This document shows, one piece after another, positions 13,427 through 26,600 of a stretch of 64,000 bases of DNA. How positions within the stretch are numbered: the stretch's first letter is position 1; each line of letters starts with the position of its first letter. Below the pieces are notes generated by a model, which had not been told where the DNA came from, did no database searches, and worked only from the letters and a program-made list of their open reading frames with translations. Origin of the DNA: Gryganskiella cystojenkinii. Taxonomy: Eukaryota; Mortierellomycota; Mortierellomycetes; Mortierellales; Mortierellaceae. The stretch covers positions 1 through 64,000 of the forward strand of contig JAAAIG010000004.1 of NCBI GenBank assembly GCA_015852425.1, given 5' to 3'. The translations under genes and the position numbers were made by a program.

Positions 13427-15050
13427 ATGCCACCAAAGAAGGCCGCCACCGAAGAGAAGATCCTTTTGGGTCGTCCCTCAAACAACTTGAAGATTGGTGT
13501 CGTTGGTTTGCCCAACGTCGGGTACGATTTCACTCTTTTATGCATTTATATTTCAAAATTGGATGAAAAGCAGATCAGGAAGGAGGAATCAACGGGAGTA
13601 CTGCGGTCCAGGACTGTGCCTCAAAATGAAAGCAACGATCTAACCATGTCATGCATTCCTTGCAATTGACGGCTCTTAATAGAAAGTCCACCTTCTTCAA
13701 CGCCATTACCAACTCGGCTGCCCCCGCTGAGAACTTCCCTTTCTGTACCATCGACCCCGAGGAGTCCAGAGTTGCTGTCCCCGATGAGCGTCTCGATGTA
13801 TGAAACAACAAAAACAACAGCTAAAAAAAAAGACTGAGTCAGAAACTCCGTTGATAACGACATGTCCCTCCTAGCCAGAATCGGAGGATGTTAACCTAGG
13901 AATATTTATATCTCATTGTTCACCCATTGTTTAGGTTCTTATGGAGAAGTTCAAGTCGACCACCAAGATCCCCGCTTGGTTGACCGTCATTGATATTGCC
14001 GGTTTGGTCAAGGGTGCCTCTGCTGGTGAGGGTCTCGGTAACGCCTTCTTGTCCCACGTCCGTGCCGTTGATGCCATCTTCCACGTCTGCCGTGCTTTCG
14101 ATGAGGTCGATGTCATTCACGTCGATGGTGAGGTTAACCCCATCAAGGATTTGGAGGTCATTCACCACGAGTTGCGTTTGAAGGATGAGGAGTTTATCAA
14201 GAACGCTATCGCGGACTTGAAGAAGACTATGGGCAAGCTCGGTTCCAACAACACTGCCCCTGAGCGTGCCCGTCAGGCTGAGATGGCTATTCTCGAGAAG
14301 TTGTTGAAGCACGTTGTTGAGGATCACAAGGATGTCCGTGTTGGTGACTGGAACAACAAGGAGGTCGAAATTATCAACCCCCTCATGTTGTTGACTGCCA
14401 AGCCCGTCATCTACTTGGTCAACTTGTCCGAGGCTGATTATATCCGCAAGAAGAACAAGTGGTTGGCCAAGATCCACGCCTGGATCCAGACCAACAACCC
14501 TGGCGATATCCTTATTCCCTTCTCAGGAGTCCTCGAGAGCAGAGTAGGTCTTTGGGGTTCATTCTCTTTTATTTGAAATGTGGATGTCCAGAGAATCGGT
14601 ACTCTTGCCTGCTTATCGAGGCCAATTGCTTACTGGTGTTCTTTCTAAACCTACATCTCTCTTTATTAGATCTCTGACATGTCCGAGACTGAGCGCGCCG
14701 AGGAGTTGACCAAGGTCGGTACCACCTCTGCCTTGCCCAAGATTGTTGTCTCTGGTTACTCTGCCTTGAACTTGATCTACTACTTCACTGCCGGTCCCAT
14801 GGAGTCGAGATGTTGGTCCATCCGTAAGGGCACCAAGGCCCCCCAGGCTGCTGGTGTCATTCACACTGATTTCGAGCGTGGTTTCATTATGGCTGAGACC
14901 ATGCGTTTTGACGATCTCAAGGAGCTCGGATCTGAGGCTGCTGTCAAGGCCGCTGGCAAGTACATGCAGAAGGGTCGTGACTACATTGTCCAGGATGGTG
15001 ATATCATTCACTTCAAGTTCAACGTCACTGCCCAGCCCAAGAAGAAGTAA
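13427..15050 (+). CDS. OLA1: Obg-like ATPase 1 (YchF/OLA1 family)
   Basis: Conserved P-loop NTPase that prefers ATP over GTP and acts in translation and stress responses. Exons 13427-13521, 13683-13797, 13935-14543, 14670-15050; 399 residues against about 396 in animals. The P-loop GLPNVGKST spans the first intron. [10 protein letters not shown] is switch II. NLSE stands where most GTPases have NKxD, the feature that explains the altered nucleotide choice. The C-terminal TGS-like domain includes [10 protein letters not shown]. All junctions are in frame. The codon bias is very strong, so high expression is likely. AATAAA is at 15117-15122. Confidence 0.96.
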
Positions 15051-15354
15051 ATGTTTTTTTTCACCTTTTACCATACATCTGCCTCATACAAACCAACTCT
15101 TACAAAGCATTACTACAATAAATCGACAAGATGCATCGATGAAGGTGGCCCCGAGATGAACGGTCGCTTGTTTACCATATCAAAAAAAAAAGGAAACTTG
15201 GGGGGACTAGAGCTTGGGTGATGTCTCTGTTTGGTTAAGGCCTGAAATAAGTTGTAGCGTTACAATGTTGTTGATAAAATGCGCCTAATCTCGAAGTGGC
15301 TCGATCTTACTTAAGAGCAAGAGGTTACGAGAAACAGTCATCCTCAAATGAATG

Positions 15355-15456
15355 ACGCGCCTCCTTACATTTTCTCCTTAAATTTCACAGATGCACGACA
15401 CGTCTATCGTCGCGACTTGAAGAACCACGTTGCCAATGAAGCTGCTTTTGGTTTCA
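15355..15456 (+). repeat. Diverged direct repeat, left copy
   Basis: Begins GCGCCTCCTTACATTTTC and includes TCGCGACTTGAAGAACCACG and CTTTTGGTTTCA. The same series of words, with small indels, recurs at 18230-18337 in the same orientation. By eye roughly three quarters of positions match over about 100 bases. The copy lies about 150 bp upstream of the signal-peptide frame at 15607. The 304 bases before it (15051-15354) hold only the OLA1 3' region. Confidence 0.6.
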
Positions 15457-15606
15457 TTCTCTCATTCCTCATTCTCATTAACATTTCCATCCCCATCAGC
15501 ATAATTGCTTTCCCCATTCTCTCTCATTCCCTTTCACCTCCCTTTCACCCATTCATCCTCGTTTCTCATCCCATTCCATCTCATTCCGAACAGAACACGA
15601 GAGAAA

Positions 15607-17640
15607 ATGAGGTGCAACACGCTCCTCTTTCGCCTGGTCCTCTTGGTCGTCCTAGCCTCACAACTCATCCACGGTTTCGTCCTCGACTCTCCTCCCCCAC
15701 ACACTGACGAGAACAGTCAACTTCAACAGCGACTTCACGAACCCCATCATCATCAACGGCAAACCTCTCTCTAAAACCACCCTCCCAGCTCCTTGTGCAG
15801 AGATCTCGTTCCCGCCTCCGCCGCTGTTGAATACGAAACTCCAATGTCAGTGACTTCTGGAGCTAGGATGATGCACCTTGCCGTTCCTTTCCCCCTTCGA
15901 TCGCATCTACCTCCCATTTGCCTCCAACCGAAACCACAGCTCCAATATCTCAAGAACGTTTTTCCATTTCACAAGTTCCCAGATCAAGAACTTGAGGCGG
16001 AACTATTACGAGATCGGTTAAAGGATTACGACCTCGACAAGAAGGCCATGGGGAAAAGGTCAAATACAAGATGTCGTCAGTTTGACTTTCGTCATCGTGT
16101 CATTCAAGAGAATGGTGGCCTGAACCACCCGCATCAACGCTATGAGTAGATTTGGCTCTGTAGACATTTTCCGATGGACTTATGCTTGCCAAACGTAGGA
16201 ATTAAGATGAATTACTGACTTCATGAGACCATGCTTTTCATAGAGCGGTGAACTTTGTGTTCCTCGTTGAGGGAGATCACCGGACAAAAGGGTTACATTT
16301 GGAGATTGATGACAAGCCTTGGGCAGCCCTCTGTGAAGTGACAAGAGACCATGTGGATCCACTCCCAAAAGGCACTGTTGATGAAGCTCCAATTGGCGGA
16401 GTCTTTAAGTCAAGAGAGCCCGGATACATTGAAATCGCTCCTGAGATCCACGCCACCTAATGACCCATCTTTGCTGTCGATCTTGGATCTGATGTCAGTC
16501 AGTAGCCATCTCTGGGACAGTGAACCGAGCAACGAGGACTCATTCCTGAAGTCTTGGCTGGGACCTTTCCTGAGCGCTTACTTAGGTAGTATCGCTTGCA
16601 CGACAAGCGCCTGGTAAGTGGTACTTATGATCTCCACTACCAAGTCCATCTATGTTATGCTAACACCATGTCCCTCCATGTCCACAGGACGCACACTCAG
16701 GAGGAGACCCGAAATATGGATTTTAGTCGACTTGTCCCTTACTTCGCAACCGTGACAGCAACCTTACAGGGGGAACTGTCTTAGTACTGCTGGAAGTAAA
16801 GGTTGCAACAAACAAAGCTTTTCAAATCTGGGACGACAAAACTAAACTTGGTGAGCTGGTTCTCCTGTTAAATGATAAGATAGGACTTTCTTTTCAGCTA
16901 CCTCCACAGGACACTGGACACCGATATAGCAATTGTATTCTTCATGATAGGTCAAGAGATGAAACTTGCACTGGACTCGATCTTGGTGCTTTCTCCAGAG
17001 GTTGCCGTTTGTGTTGTTGGAATTCTTGTCAGAGATACGTTTCTATTGATGCTGCCCACCTTCTCTTTCCCTCTCTCCATGTCACCCTGTCATTTATCTC
17101 TCTCTTTCTCTCTCATTTTAGAACCCTTGGTCGAGTTTTTCAGTATGAAGATTCATGCGGAAGGATGCTATATGATGCGTCGATTTGCAATCTGTCACAT
17201 ACTAACTGATCATGAGAATATGGTCGCCCTCCTATCAATGATGAAAGCATTTCAACATGTGGCAGCAAAGGTGACCTTGACACTTGCTGCTGTCCGCCGT
17301 ATTCGGTACGCAATATCGCGAGCTCATCGCCAGAAGAACAATACGTCGAGTGACGTTCGATGTAGCTTTTTGCAATCAGATGAAACCAAAGAGAACCCAA
17401 TGTTGAAAAAAATTCAAAACAAGTTCGTCCATTCCGGCGTGCCCAACGAGATCAAAAGCATCCTACGCATTCATATCGAGTTTCCTAGGGTCAAGGGTAA
17501 GAGACCACTTATTCACGCCATTACAACTGCCACCAGAGTGGAGGAGGTAATGGTTTACATCGACATGGGGAACATCAACGACTTTTTTATGAGGGTATCG
17601 ATGAACACAAGGAGGACATTCTCTACTTGAATACTTTGAT
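15607..17640 (+). pseudogene. Decayed or mis-framed multi-exon gene for a secreted protein, function unknown
   Basis: I do not recognise the family. At 15607 an ATG opens a clear signal peptide (MRCNTLLF then LVLLVVLASQ). After about 35 codons the frame leaves plausible protein. A convincing continuation, NFNSDFTNPIIINGKP and LPAPCAEISFPPPP, follows in another frame with no intron able to join them. Further on, two in-frame exons (to 16145 and from 16244) join through GTAGAT...CATAG to give HPHQRYE-AVNFVFLVEG and CEVTRDHVDPLP before a stop at about 16460. Cys-rich and charged fragments continue in changing frames to about 17640, including VLLEVKVATNKAF near 16775. Broken frames plus residual coding character suggest a pseudogene. 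A badly predicted intact gene with many tiny introns remains possible. Confidence 0.35.
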
Positions 17641-18229
17641 GAAATATGTGACTGAGGATTAAAGGGTAACGCACAGCAGCATCAGTATTAGCATGGTTGA
17701 CCCTTCATCCAACGTCCTTAGGCTACTTGCCAAGATATCACATATCTTTTTTTTTGTCCTCCTAGGAGCCGACTCTTCTTCCCAGGACTTATTGCAATAA
17801 AAGCCTCATGCCTCACAACTTGACACATTTTTGCTTACTAAGGATATAGGTATTACTGGCACTCGATTTTACTTGATCAGCATCGTCTTAGCTGGGTTTC
17901 ATGAGGTTTAGACACTACAAAACAAAGACATGGTGGACTTGATGCAGACCCGGTCCATGGAATTTTCCATAGGTGTGTGAGAGGAGCGACTGGACGGTAG
18001 GCAACAGTGTCGTTCTGCTAATTTAGTCATACCCTTACAATGCGAGTGAGAGGTGACGGCAATAGAAAAATGACGGCCGTGACATATTCTCTTCTGCACG
18101 CGAGACCTATGAAGGACTCGACCACCCTTTGTCCGAGGAAAGTGACTGCACTGTCTCCTGTCGTTGATATTGATCGTAATCAAGGGCTGAGAAGAGATAC
18201 CAGGAGAGTGAAGAGTTATGACTGGGAGG

Positions 18230-18337
18230 CGCGCCTCCTTGCATTTCCTCCTTTAGTCAGTTCAACGGCGGGTTGCACGTCATATAGTCGCGACTTGAGA
18301 GAAGAACCACGGTGCCAATAAAGTACTTTTGGTTTCA
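18230..18337 (+). repeat. Diverged direct repeat, right copy
   Basis: Carries GCGCCTCCTTGCATTTCC, TCGCGACTTGAGAGAAGAAC and CTTTTGGTTTCA in the same order as the copy at 15355-15456. Small indels separate the two. It lies about 600 bp past the end of the decayed secreted-protein gene, so the two copies bracket a unit of about 3 kb. Confidence 0.6.
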
Positions 18338-21300
18338 GCAAACAATAAAACATCGTCTACTCTTTCATTTCTTTGGCAATGACAGTACGCGTCGCCTAAC
18401 TATGGGTTATTCCTCGTGTCAGTGAAAACAAAAACTTCCTGATCCTGAGAGGATTTCGACGTTTTTTCTGACCCCTGGCCACGGATAAAACAAATGGGAC
18501 CGCCTAGCATGTGTCTTAAAGAACGAACCTTTTGGCCCTTCGCTGAGTCACTTCACTTTTTTAAGGCATCATCATTGTGAAGTCGTACAATGAAAAAATC
18601 CATGCTTCTTGTGTTTCTGGGTTTCTGGCTCCGCGAAGATAAAAAGAACGGACTCAAAGAGAAGCGCGCGTTCGCCCTGCCTTGTGAGTTTCTTGGTTCC
18701 ATGTGAGTAAAGTTTTTTTTGATTTTTTGACGGTATTTATCTTATCTGTCGAGGGTACCAAAGCACAGCCATGAGGCACCAGTGTCAGTGCCTTTTTTAT
18801 CGCACGTGTTGCGTAGAGTCTTGTGCAAGTTCACTCCGTGAGGCAAAATGATGAAATGTTCTCTCTTATCAGCTTTACTCTTTTACTCCCTAGAGTGACC
18901 CATCAGCAGGAATCTTCGAAAGTGACCTCTTACCGAGAAGGTTATCTCCTTGATAGGTCGGTCAGCTTCTATGTTGTTACCGCCTTCTCGTTTTATTTTG
19001 TCTGTGCCCAGTCCGATACACTACCCATAAAAAACAAGGTTGGGTTGAGGAATGTTGAGCTTTGAGAGTCGTGATAAGCGTTGTAATTTGTACCCCCATC
19101 GGGATTCTATTTGTTACCTTCTAGTCGAAAACGGCAGCATTCCGGCGCATCCACATGTTTTTTAAACAATCATTGGCCTCTTTGATTATTGAAAACAAGG
19201 CTCGTCCATGAAATGATGGGGTCGCAATCCGGTTTTTTTCCACAAAGAAATATTGCAAAAAAAGGGGGGAGGTGCCAGGATGAATAACTCACGTGGAAGT
19301 GATTCTGTGTGAAGGGGAGGTAGGAACTCTGAAGATGCTCGATGGTCACCTTGCTTGCAGTACGCATGCAAAAAAAGTAGTAACCCTTGCGCGGCTGCAT
19401 ATCGTAGAGGGCGAAAACAGACGGCGAATTAACCTTTGGGACTTGCCCTCGCCCCAGGTAACAAGGTGCGAAGCTAGAGAAGGAGGAAAGAAGGAAGGTG
19501 GGTGTACCAGCAGTGAAAGTATATTGGATGCATCTGAGGGGTTTCTGCTTTTATTTTCCTTCACAGCAAAGATTTTCACGAGCTGTGGAACGTATTTCAC
19601 GAATAATACACAGTATTGTAGAGGAGAGAAGAAGATCGGAAAAAAGAAGTGTGTCTCCCTTTGCATGAATGATTCGGTCCTGCGGTTCAATGGTTCATTT
19701 CCAACGAATTTGCTTGGTGCACATGTTCGTCAATAGCATCGTCATAGAATCCTGTTCCGCACCTAAAAAGGCCGACGCGCATTAACGACTGCATATTTAT
19801 GTGTTCAAGGATAAAGCAACACTAACTAGTCCAAGGTGAAGGGAAAATGAAAGCAGCAACGAAGAGTAAGAAAAAATCAGAGAACGGGTTGATCTCTGAC
19901 TAAGGAATAACCGATCATCTCTTGCAGACCCCTCCAACGCTCAGCGGAAGAATCCCTTGTCATCGAAAATCTCAAACAAAGAATTCTTTTAGCTTTGTTC
20001 GTTTTTTTGATCCTATGACGCGAGTGACTAAGGCACGGCCAGCTTACTGTTGAAGGTTTGCCCTGAGAGGATGTGATATGAGAAGAAGTCGCGGAGGAAA
20101 AGCCGTACGCAAGCAAAATATCCATGTCCGACCAGAGTTTGTCGATTGTCGACTGGGGAGGGGACCAAGTGAAAGGGGGTAGGGCGAGGGGAACAGAGTC
20201 GACAAAAAAATCGATTGAATAAGTCCGAAAGCAATTCAATAAATTTTGTGGACGAAAAGAAGAAAAGAAATGTGCTCACAAGCGGTTGCGAATGAGCTCT
20301 CCACAAGGAAAATCCGAAGTCTATCCTTCCACATTCTCTTCCCTCCACAGCCCAGACGACAAAAACAAAGAATTGATTAAAGCTCAAAATCGGAAATATG
20401 GTACCGGCATGTGCACAGTCCAGGTCTTTGCACGAGGAGGAAGAGGGCATGGGTTCCGGTCTGGATAGCTCCCTTGTTTGCGCGATGTAAAAAAAAGAAA
20501 AAGAAACTTCCTTTTTCATATTCATGAGGAAATGCGACATGGACACGAGGAAGAGAGGTGGAGGCATTCTTCGAAGCACCAAAACAACAAAGCACAGCAC
20601 TGGGACTTTCCTTCCATCAGGTTTCCGAGATGGATTCTCATGTAAAAACGAATATTACAAGGGAGTATGTACCGTTTCTGCTCGAGAAAAACGTCTGAAC
20701 CCTGCCTCGTGCCGGGGGTTTTTTTTCGCGGACGTGCATCTCATGGGCATTCGTCCGTTAACGAGTCTTGCCAAACTGGTTCTTTGACGTCTATCAGAGG
20801 TTCTATCAAACACAGCTCATAATTGGGGTTGTTGGTTTTCATATTGTTGTTGTTGGGTGGACGCACCCATGCTTATTGCTCCCATGTCCTCCTTCATCGT
20901 TCATGCGCTCGATCCAGACGATGGCATGCAAGGGCTACTAGCCTCATTCTTCGCGTTCTTTTAAGTGATTCCCGTTGCGCCATGCTTGGGCCTCCCAGCA
21001 TTCACAACAAAGGTCTCTGACTTTTATGCTGTTCAAACTGAACACCGAAAAAAAGGAACCGAAAATTCTGTTATTGTTTTTTGTCATCGTAAATACGGTT
21101 CTCGCGTCACGAACGAACCCTCTCGCCTGCCCAACAAAATGGCCTTGTTTTCTGTTTGTGCGGGTGTGTTACTCGTTCGGTTTGTGCTTCCTTGTATAAA
21201 GGCCCTGGCGTTGATCCAGGCCAACAAACTTGATCCGAAGAGGTTGTTCGGTACAAGAGCTAACGAGGATCAGAAGTCGGTAATATGAAAAGGTTACGGC

Positions 21301-23212
21301 ACCTGTTGCAGCTGTAGACTATATGTATGCAAACCGAAGAGGCAGAGGGGAAAAACGTATCCCTTTCTCTCTCAACACACCTCAACTTGCTCGACCAAGT
21401 CGATAAAAAAACAGACATTACGACTCGTTTTCTGTCGGCTGGCCTTGCGTCAGATCAACATGTTTTCTTGTTCCGCTTTGTTTTTCTCGCAAAGTCGAGC
21501 GCCTTTTTTGAATACTTTTCTCACTTTTCTTCACCTCTCTTCCTCTCCATCTTTCTCAAACCATCATGTGGATTGGCTGTGTGCTGTCATCGGTAAACTC
21601 TGAAATATTCTTTTACAAAAATGAGGCCAAGCGTCCGTTTTGAGTTTGGGATTTTTTTTAGCGAAAAAAAAACCATTTGTTTTTGTGTCCTCCTCCACAA
21701 TTAAACACAAACACCAGGTGGACTTTCAAATCGCATACACATGTTTGACAAGAAGGAAAGGAGAATTGCCAGTGTTTTTTTCTATTGAACTGGACTGTTT
21801 ACTCCACTGAAAGTGGAGGAAGAAGAATTTGAGCAGGGGTTGGTGCTCTTGACACCTCACGTCGATATCTATTCATCTTTTTACTATTTTTTTCTCGGCT
21901 TTGAGGGTTGTTATTTTGTGGAGGACTTTGGCGCACTTTTATTTCTCAGGCACACAAACACATGCATTTTCAGGCTTTTTTTCAACCGTTGTTCCTTGCA
22001 GGGCGAGAATGCGAACGATGGCAAGTACAATAGACATCCGTTCCCTTTCCTGTTCACGCATGGGGGAGTGATGTGCGTGATGTAAGTCTGTTTGTTCGAT
22101 AGTCCCCTTTCTTTCACCCAGGTACAGTATTGTACAGGCCTAAGGAACCCCTATGTACGAAAGAGAAAGAGCAACCTGAACTAGACAGGCAAGCTTCGGA
22201 CTAGTCAACTGCTTGTTGTGATGTGGTGCCTCGGTTCTTTATGGGAGGCGTAATAAGCATTTTTGTTTTTTTCTCGCAAAACTAGCACAAAACAAAAATA
22301 GTGCAGACATGAGAAGCGTGCTTTGGTCTCGAGGATGCTCTTTTTTTTTTTTTTTGCCCATGGTCGGACTGACAAGCGAAAAAAAAAATATGAGAAAGAT
22401 ACTTTCACGGCCTTGTAAGAGTTGTTTGTAGCACAAAGAGGTGTTTTTATTTCATGTGTTGATTATTGCGTTATTGTATTCTTTTGGAAGGAAGGAGGGC
22501 GAAAACACACCGTATCCATTTCTGTATGTCTACAAGCATACAAAACCCTCTCGCCGACGCACAAAATTTACGTCTCTGTTGATATGTATCGCAGCTCGCC
22601 ATTGCAAAAAGTCCCCTTTCCGCTCTCGCTGGCACATGAATGAGAACAGACCCATTAGGCCTCTTGCTTGCTCTGGCTGAGGGGGCTGGATTCTCAATAG
22701 TCCAAATAAAAATTTTGCGGAGAGGAGAGAAGGAAGGGAGTTTGGACCTTTGAGATCTCGGATCCCTTGCATGGGTGCTTGCAACCATGAATTTAGCTGT
22801 TTCATCACCCAGGCGACCAGAGTCTCGACAAAGACATCATTACCAACGGCACTATGGGTTGTGGTCATCTTTGCTGCCTCTAAAATAGTGTCCATGTGCA
22901 AATGCAAATACAAGAGTAAAAAAAGGACCGGTCAAAAAAAGGCAAAAATCAATATTAGCCCTGTGTGCCTGAATGGTGCCTTGCATGCAAATGAAATGCG
23001 GCAAGTGCTACGCTTACTCTCTTTAATTTATGCTCTTTTCAATATCGTTACTCAATTACGATTGAATACAGTAGACATACTCTTTCTCTCTTGTTTTGTT
23101 GTTGTCATTGACATCAATCCTCCCCGAGACCGCTGCTGCTCTCTTCTGGTCCATTTACCTTCCCGCTCCACGTCCACCCCCACCTTCCTCCTCCACGGCT
23201 CTTCTTGTCCAC

Positions 23213-23220
23213 TATAAAAG
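23213..23220 (+). promoter_or_regulatory. TATA box of the DUF3712-like gene
   Basis: TATAAAAG lies 395 bases upstream of the ATG and is followed by a long, almost continuous CT-rich leader. Such pyrimidine tracts are typical of strongly expressed fungal promoters. Sequence match only. Confidence 0.5.
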
Positions 23221-23614
23221 TCCTCGTCCCTCTCACATCTTCCCCACCTCGTTTTCTTTCTCCCTTGTCGTCGTCTCTTCTTCACGTCCCTGCTCTCTCC
23301 TACCTCCTTTTCTCCGACTCGGGACTTCTTTCCCTGTTCGTGTAATTACGTCGACCCTGCCCCTTGCTTTATCGACACCGTGTCCCTATTGGAATCATCG
23401 CCATCACAACCACAATTACTCCACAAGGAAGCAGTTCTTTCTATACGACCCCCCTCCTAGTCCAATCCCATTCTCTCACACTTTCCCACCTTTCTTCTCC
23501 CTCTCATCTTGCTTTTAAAACGCGTTCTTCCTTCTCTTTTCTCTCTTTCTCTCACTCTCACTCTCTTTCCCCCTGCCCTCACACAAGCGAAACGCTTTCA
23601 TAAACTAACCAGCC

Positions 23615-26600
23615 ATGACACACACGGATGGGACTCCCTCTCGCAAGGTTGAGGACCTCCCTTACGACGAACGCGAAGAGGATTACCAAGAGTTTGAAGA
23701 GTACGACGAGGTCACAAAACCCACGACTCGACCCTTCTACAAACGTCGCAAGTACTGGATCTTTTGTGCAATCATGACCGTGATCACGGTCGCGGTCGCG
23801 GTCCCTCTGGCACTCTTTGTGATCTTGCCCAAGATTGCTCAGCTGATCCTGGACAAATCGACCATGAGCTTTACCGACATTCAAATCACGAACCCGACCA
23901 ACACGTCTTTGGACATGTCCATGAATGGTAAACTGGGCAAGACCGGCCCCTTCTCGGCAACTATCATCTTCCCCGATCCCATCGAAGTTTATTATAACAA
24001 CACGAAATTGGGTTCCATGAACTTGCCCGAAACCAAAGCCAGCGGTGGTTCCGGTACTCTGAATGCCAACGCTCCTTTCACTATCAGCGACACGGACGCC
24101 TTTGGTGCCTTCTCTGCCGATATGGTAAGCTCAATCGAATTTTCGCATTGCCTTCAACACCAATATCTATTCCTTACCCCTTTTCTTGATCCTTTTTGAG
24201 ACAAAATCTCGATCACTTTTTCTTGTGCATATTATTGCTAATGCTCGAAATAACGGCCGTTTTGCAGTTGTTCAGTTCCCCACCCACGGACCTTGTTCTT
24301 CCCCAATATCGCGCTCAACGTTCAAACCCACGTACACTTTACTCTCACGACGACTGCACAAAATAACAAAATGAATCCTGTCCCCAGATGAAGTTGGTTA
24401 TTCTACATTTTGTTACACAAACAAGCTCTTTTCAGCCCCTCCCTCCCGTACACAAGCCTTCCATATGAATGAATCCTCCTATTATTCACAGCTAAGCATT
24501 CCATGTTTTTTTCACGGTTACATAGATGAACCAAGCAACATTCGTCTGGACCTTGAAATCCTCGATTACCCTCAAGGCTCTCGGACGCACTGTTGAAAAT
24601 TTGAAGCTTGACAAGGCTCTGACTCTGCAGGGTAAGTTTATTACTCCAACACTAGCTGAAAAAAAAATGCTCAACTTCTACTAGTCGATCGCTACTAACG
24701 TGACCCCCCATTTCGCTATTTTTGCGTGCGATAATTTTGCTTACTCACTCTTTTTAGGCATGGGTGGTTTCCCCGACGTCAAGATTCTCAAGTTTGACTT
24801 GCCATCGGATGCACCCGATGGTCAGGGTATCAATTTGTCGATTGACACGGCCATGAACAACCCTTCGCCCATCGGCATCGTCCTCGGAACCATTGTTCTC
24901 GATATCTCCTTCAACGGTACTAAGCTCGGGCAGGTCAAGGCCACCGGTGCCTCACTCCAGGGCCACTCCGAGTCGGTTCTGAACTTGACCGGTACCATGA
25001 TCCCCCAGACTACGCCTCAGGGTCTTGCCACAGTCAGGTATGTTTGCTAAAATAACTCTATTCCTGCTCATCGCATAATAGCATGATAGATAAACGGAAA
25101 CTAATTATCGGCCTATTTTTCTTTTATTCTTGCCATTAGTGCCTTGTTCTCGTCTTACATTGCCGGTTCCTCGTCCGTTACCCAGGCCAAGGGTGTCTCA
25201 GTCTTGCCCGATGGTGTCAACGAGGTTGGTTGGTTGTCCCGTGGTCTCATGTCCATGAACCTCAACGTCCCCCTCCAGTCGCCTACTCCCCTGAACATCA
25301 TCAAGTCGATCAGCTTGGGTGCCATGGGTATGAACTGGACCAATACCGATTCATACGCTCCTTTGGCCAACTCTCCCGGTGTCGTTGCTGGTTTCCAGAT
25401 GCCCTTTGGTTTCAGCATCAACGTTACTCAGGTCCAGAACAACATGACGGTCATCTACAACAACAAGAACTTGGCCAATCTCAACGCCGCCGAGTGGGGT
25501 CCTGCAGTTACGACCAAGGATGTCAATGGTAGCTCGATCAACTTCGCCTTGCCTCCTACTCCATTTGCCATCAACGCTGATGCGCATGCTGACTTTGATG
25601 ACTTTGTCACCAAGTTGACGGTCGGTTCTAGCCAACCCTTCACCGTCTCTGGTACTGCTGGTACTATCGCTATCACCCCTATCGGTACCGTTCAGATTAC
25701 TGGTATTCCTTTCAAGTCTGATGTCTCTCTTGCCGGTCTTCAGGGTCTCAAGACCCAGCCTACAGTTATCAACAGTCTCCAGGTTATTGGTGGTGAGCCT
25801 GATGGTTTGGTTATCGCCTTGAACTTGACCATGGTGAACCCCAGTCAGTTGTCGATTGATACCGGTGCTGGTGCCAATGCCGCTGTCAACTTTGCTATGA
25901 AGTACGAGGGTGATAATGTTGGTACCGTTATCTTCCCTTCCTTGAATCTCGTCCCTGGCGAGAACGTCCGTGTTGCTGGCGCTAAGTTCACTCCCACCGG
26001 CACCAAGGGTGGTCAGGATCTTCTTCAGAAGTACATGTCGAACCAGGTCGCCACCGTTGATATCTTTGGCTCCACTTCTTCCTCTGCCATCGCTCCCTTG
26101 GCCGCCGGTCTCTCTCAGGTTCAGCTCCAGTCCAACATGCCCGGTAACCCTGCTCAGCTCCTTTTGGGCACCGCTTTGACTATTCTCGATAACACTGGTG
26201 AGACTGGCGTCGCCATGGCCACAGTCACGGTCAACAACCCCTTCATCCCCGGTTTGACCATCAAGTCGATCAAGTCCACCGTCACGTACAACAACCGTAC
26301 CTTGGGCTCCATTGACTTGCCATCGATCACTATTCAGGTTGCTGGTATGACGCAGCAAGCTTCCCAGCCATTGCCCTTGACCATGGACTTGGCCATTGAC
26401 TCGCTCTTGAGCTTGATGGTTGACCAGGCCAAGGTCAACAACTTGAACTCAGCCCCCATCGTCGCTCTCGGACAAATGGCCAAGGACCCCACGGTCAAGA
26501 TCCCGTCTTCGGTCTTTGCTGGTTTCAACTTGCCCACGTTTGTCAAGGCAGCCATGGTCGGTTTGAAAGTCGATGTCGCTATGACGGTCGATGTCATGGT

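Larger units (their letters stand above)
17641..23614. other. Gene desert of about 6 kb
   Basis: Apart from the right-hand repeat (18230-18337) and the promoter of the next gene, I found no supported feature on either strand. Open frames reach 190 codons (minus, about 20028-20600). They lack family motifs, splice-consistent extensions and the C-ending codon bias of the flanking genes. Homopolymer runs of A or T are frequent, with scattered CT tracts. From about 23130 to 23600 the plus strand is strongly CT-rich and is the leader of the DUF3712 gene. I saw no tRNA box B sequence or rRNA-like sequence. Confidence 0.45.

Noticed and set aside
20028..20600. 190-codon minus frame in the gene desert
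   Set aside because: Phe/Ser-rich product of T-rich sequence, no family motif, no codon bias, no supporting splice structure.
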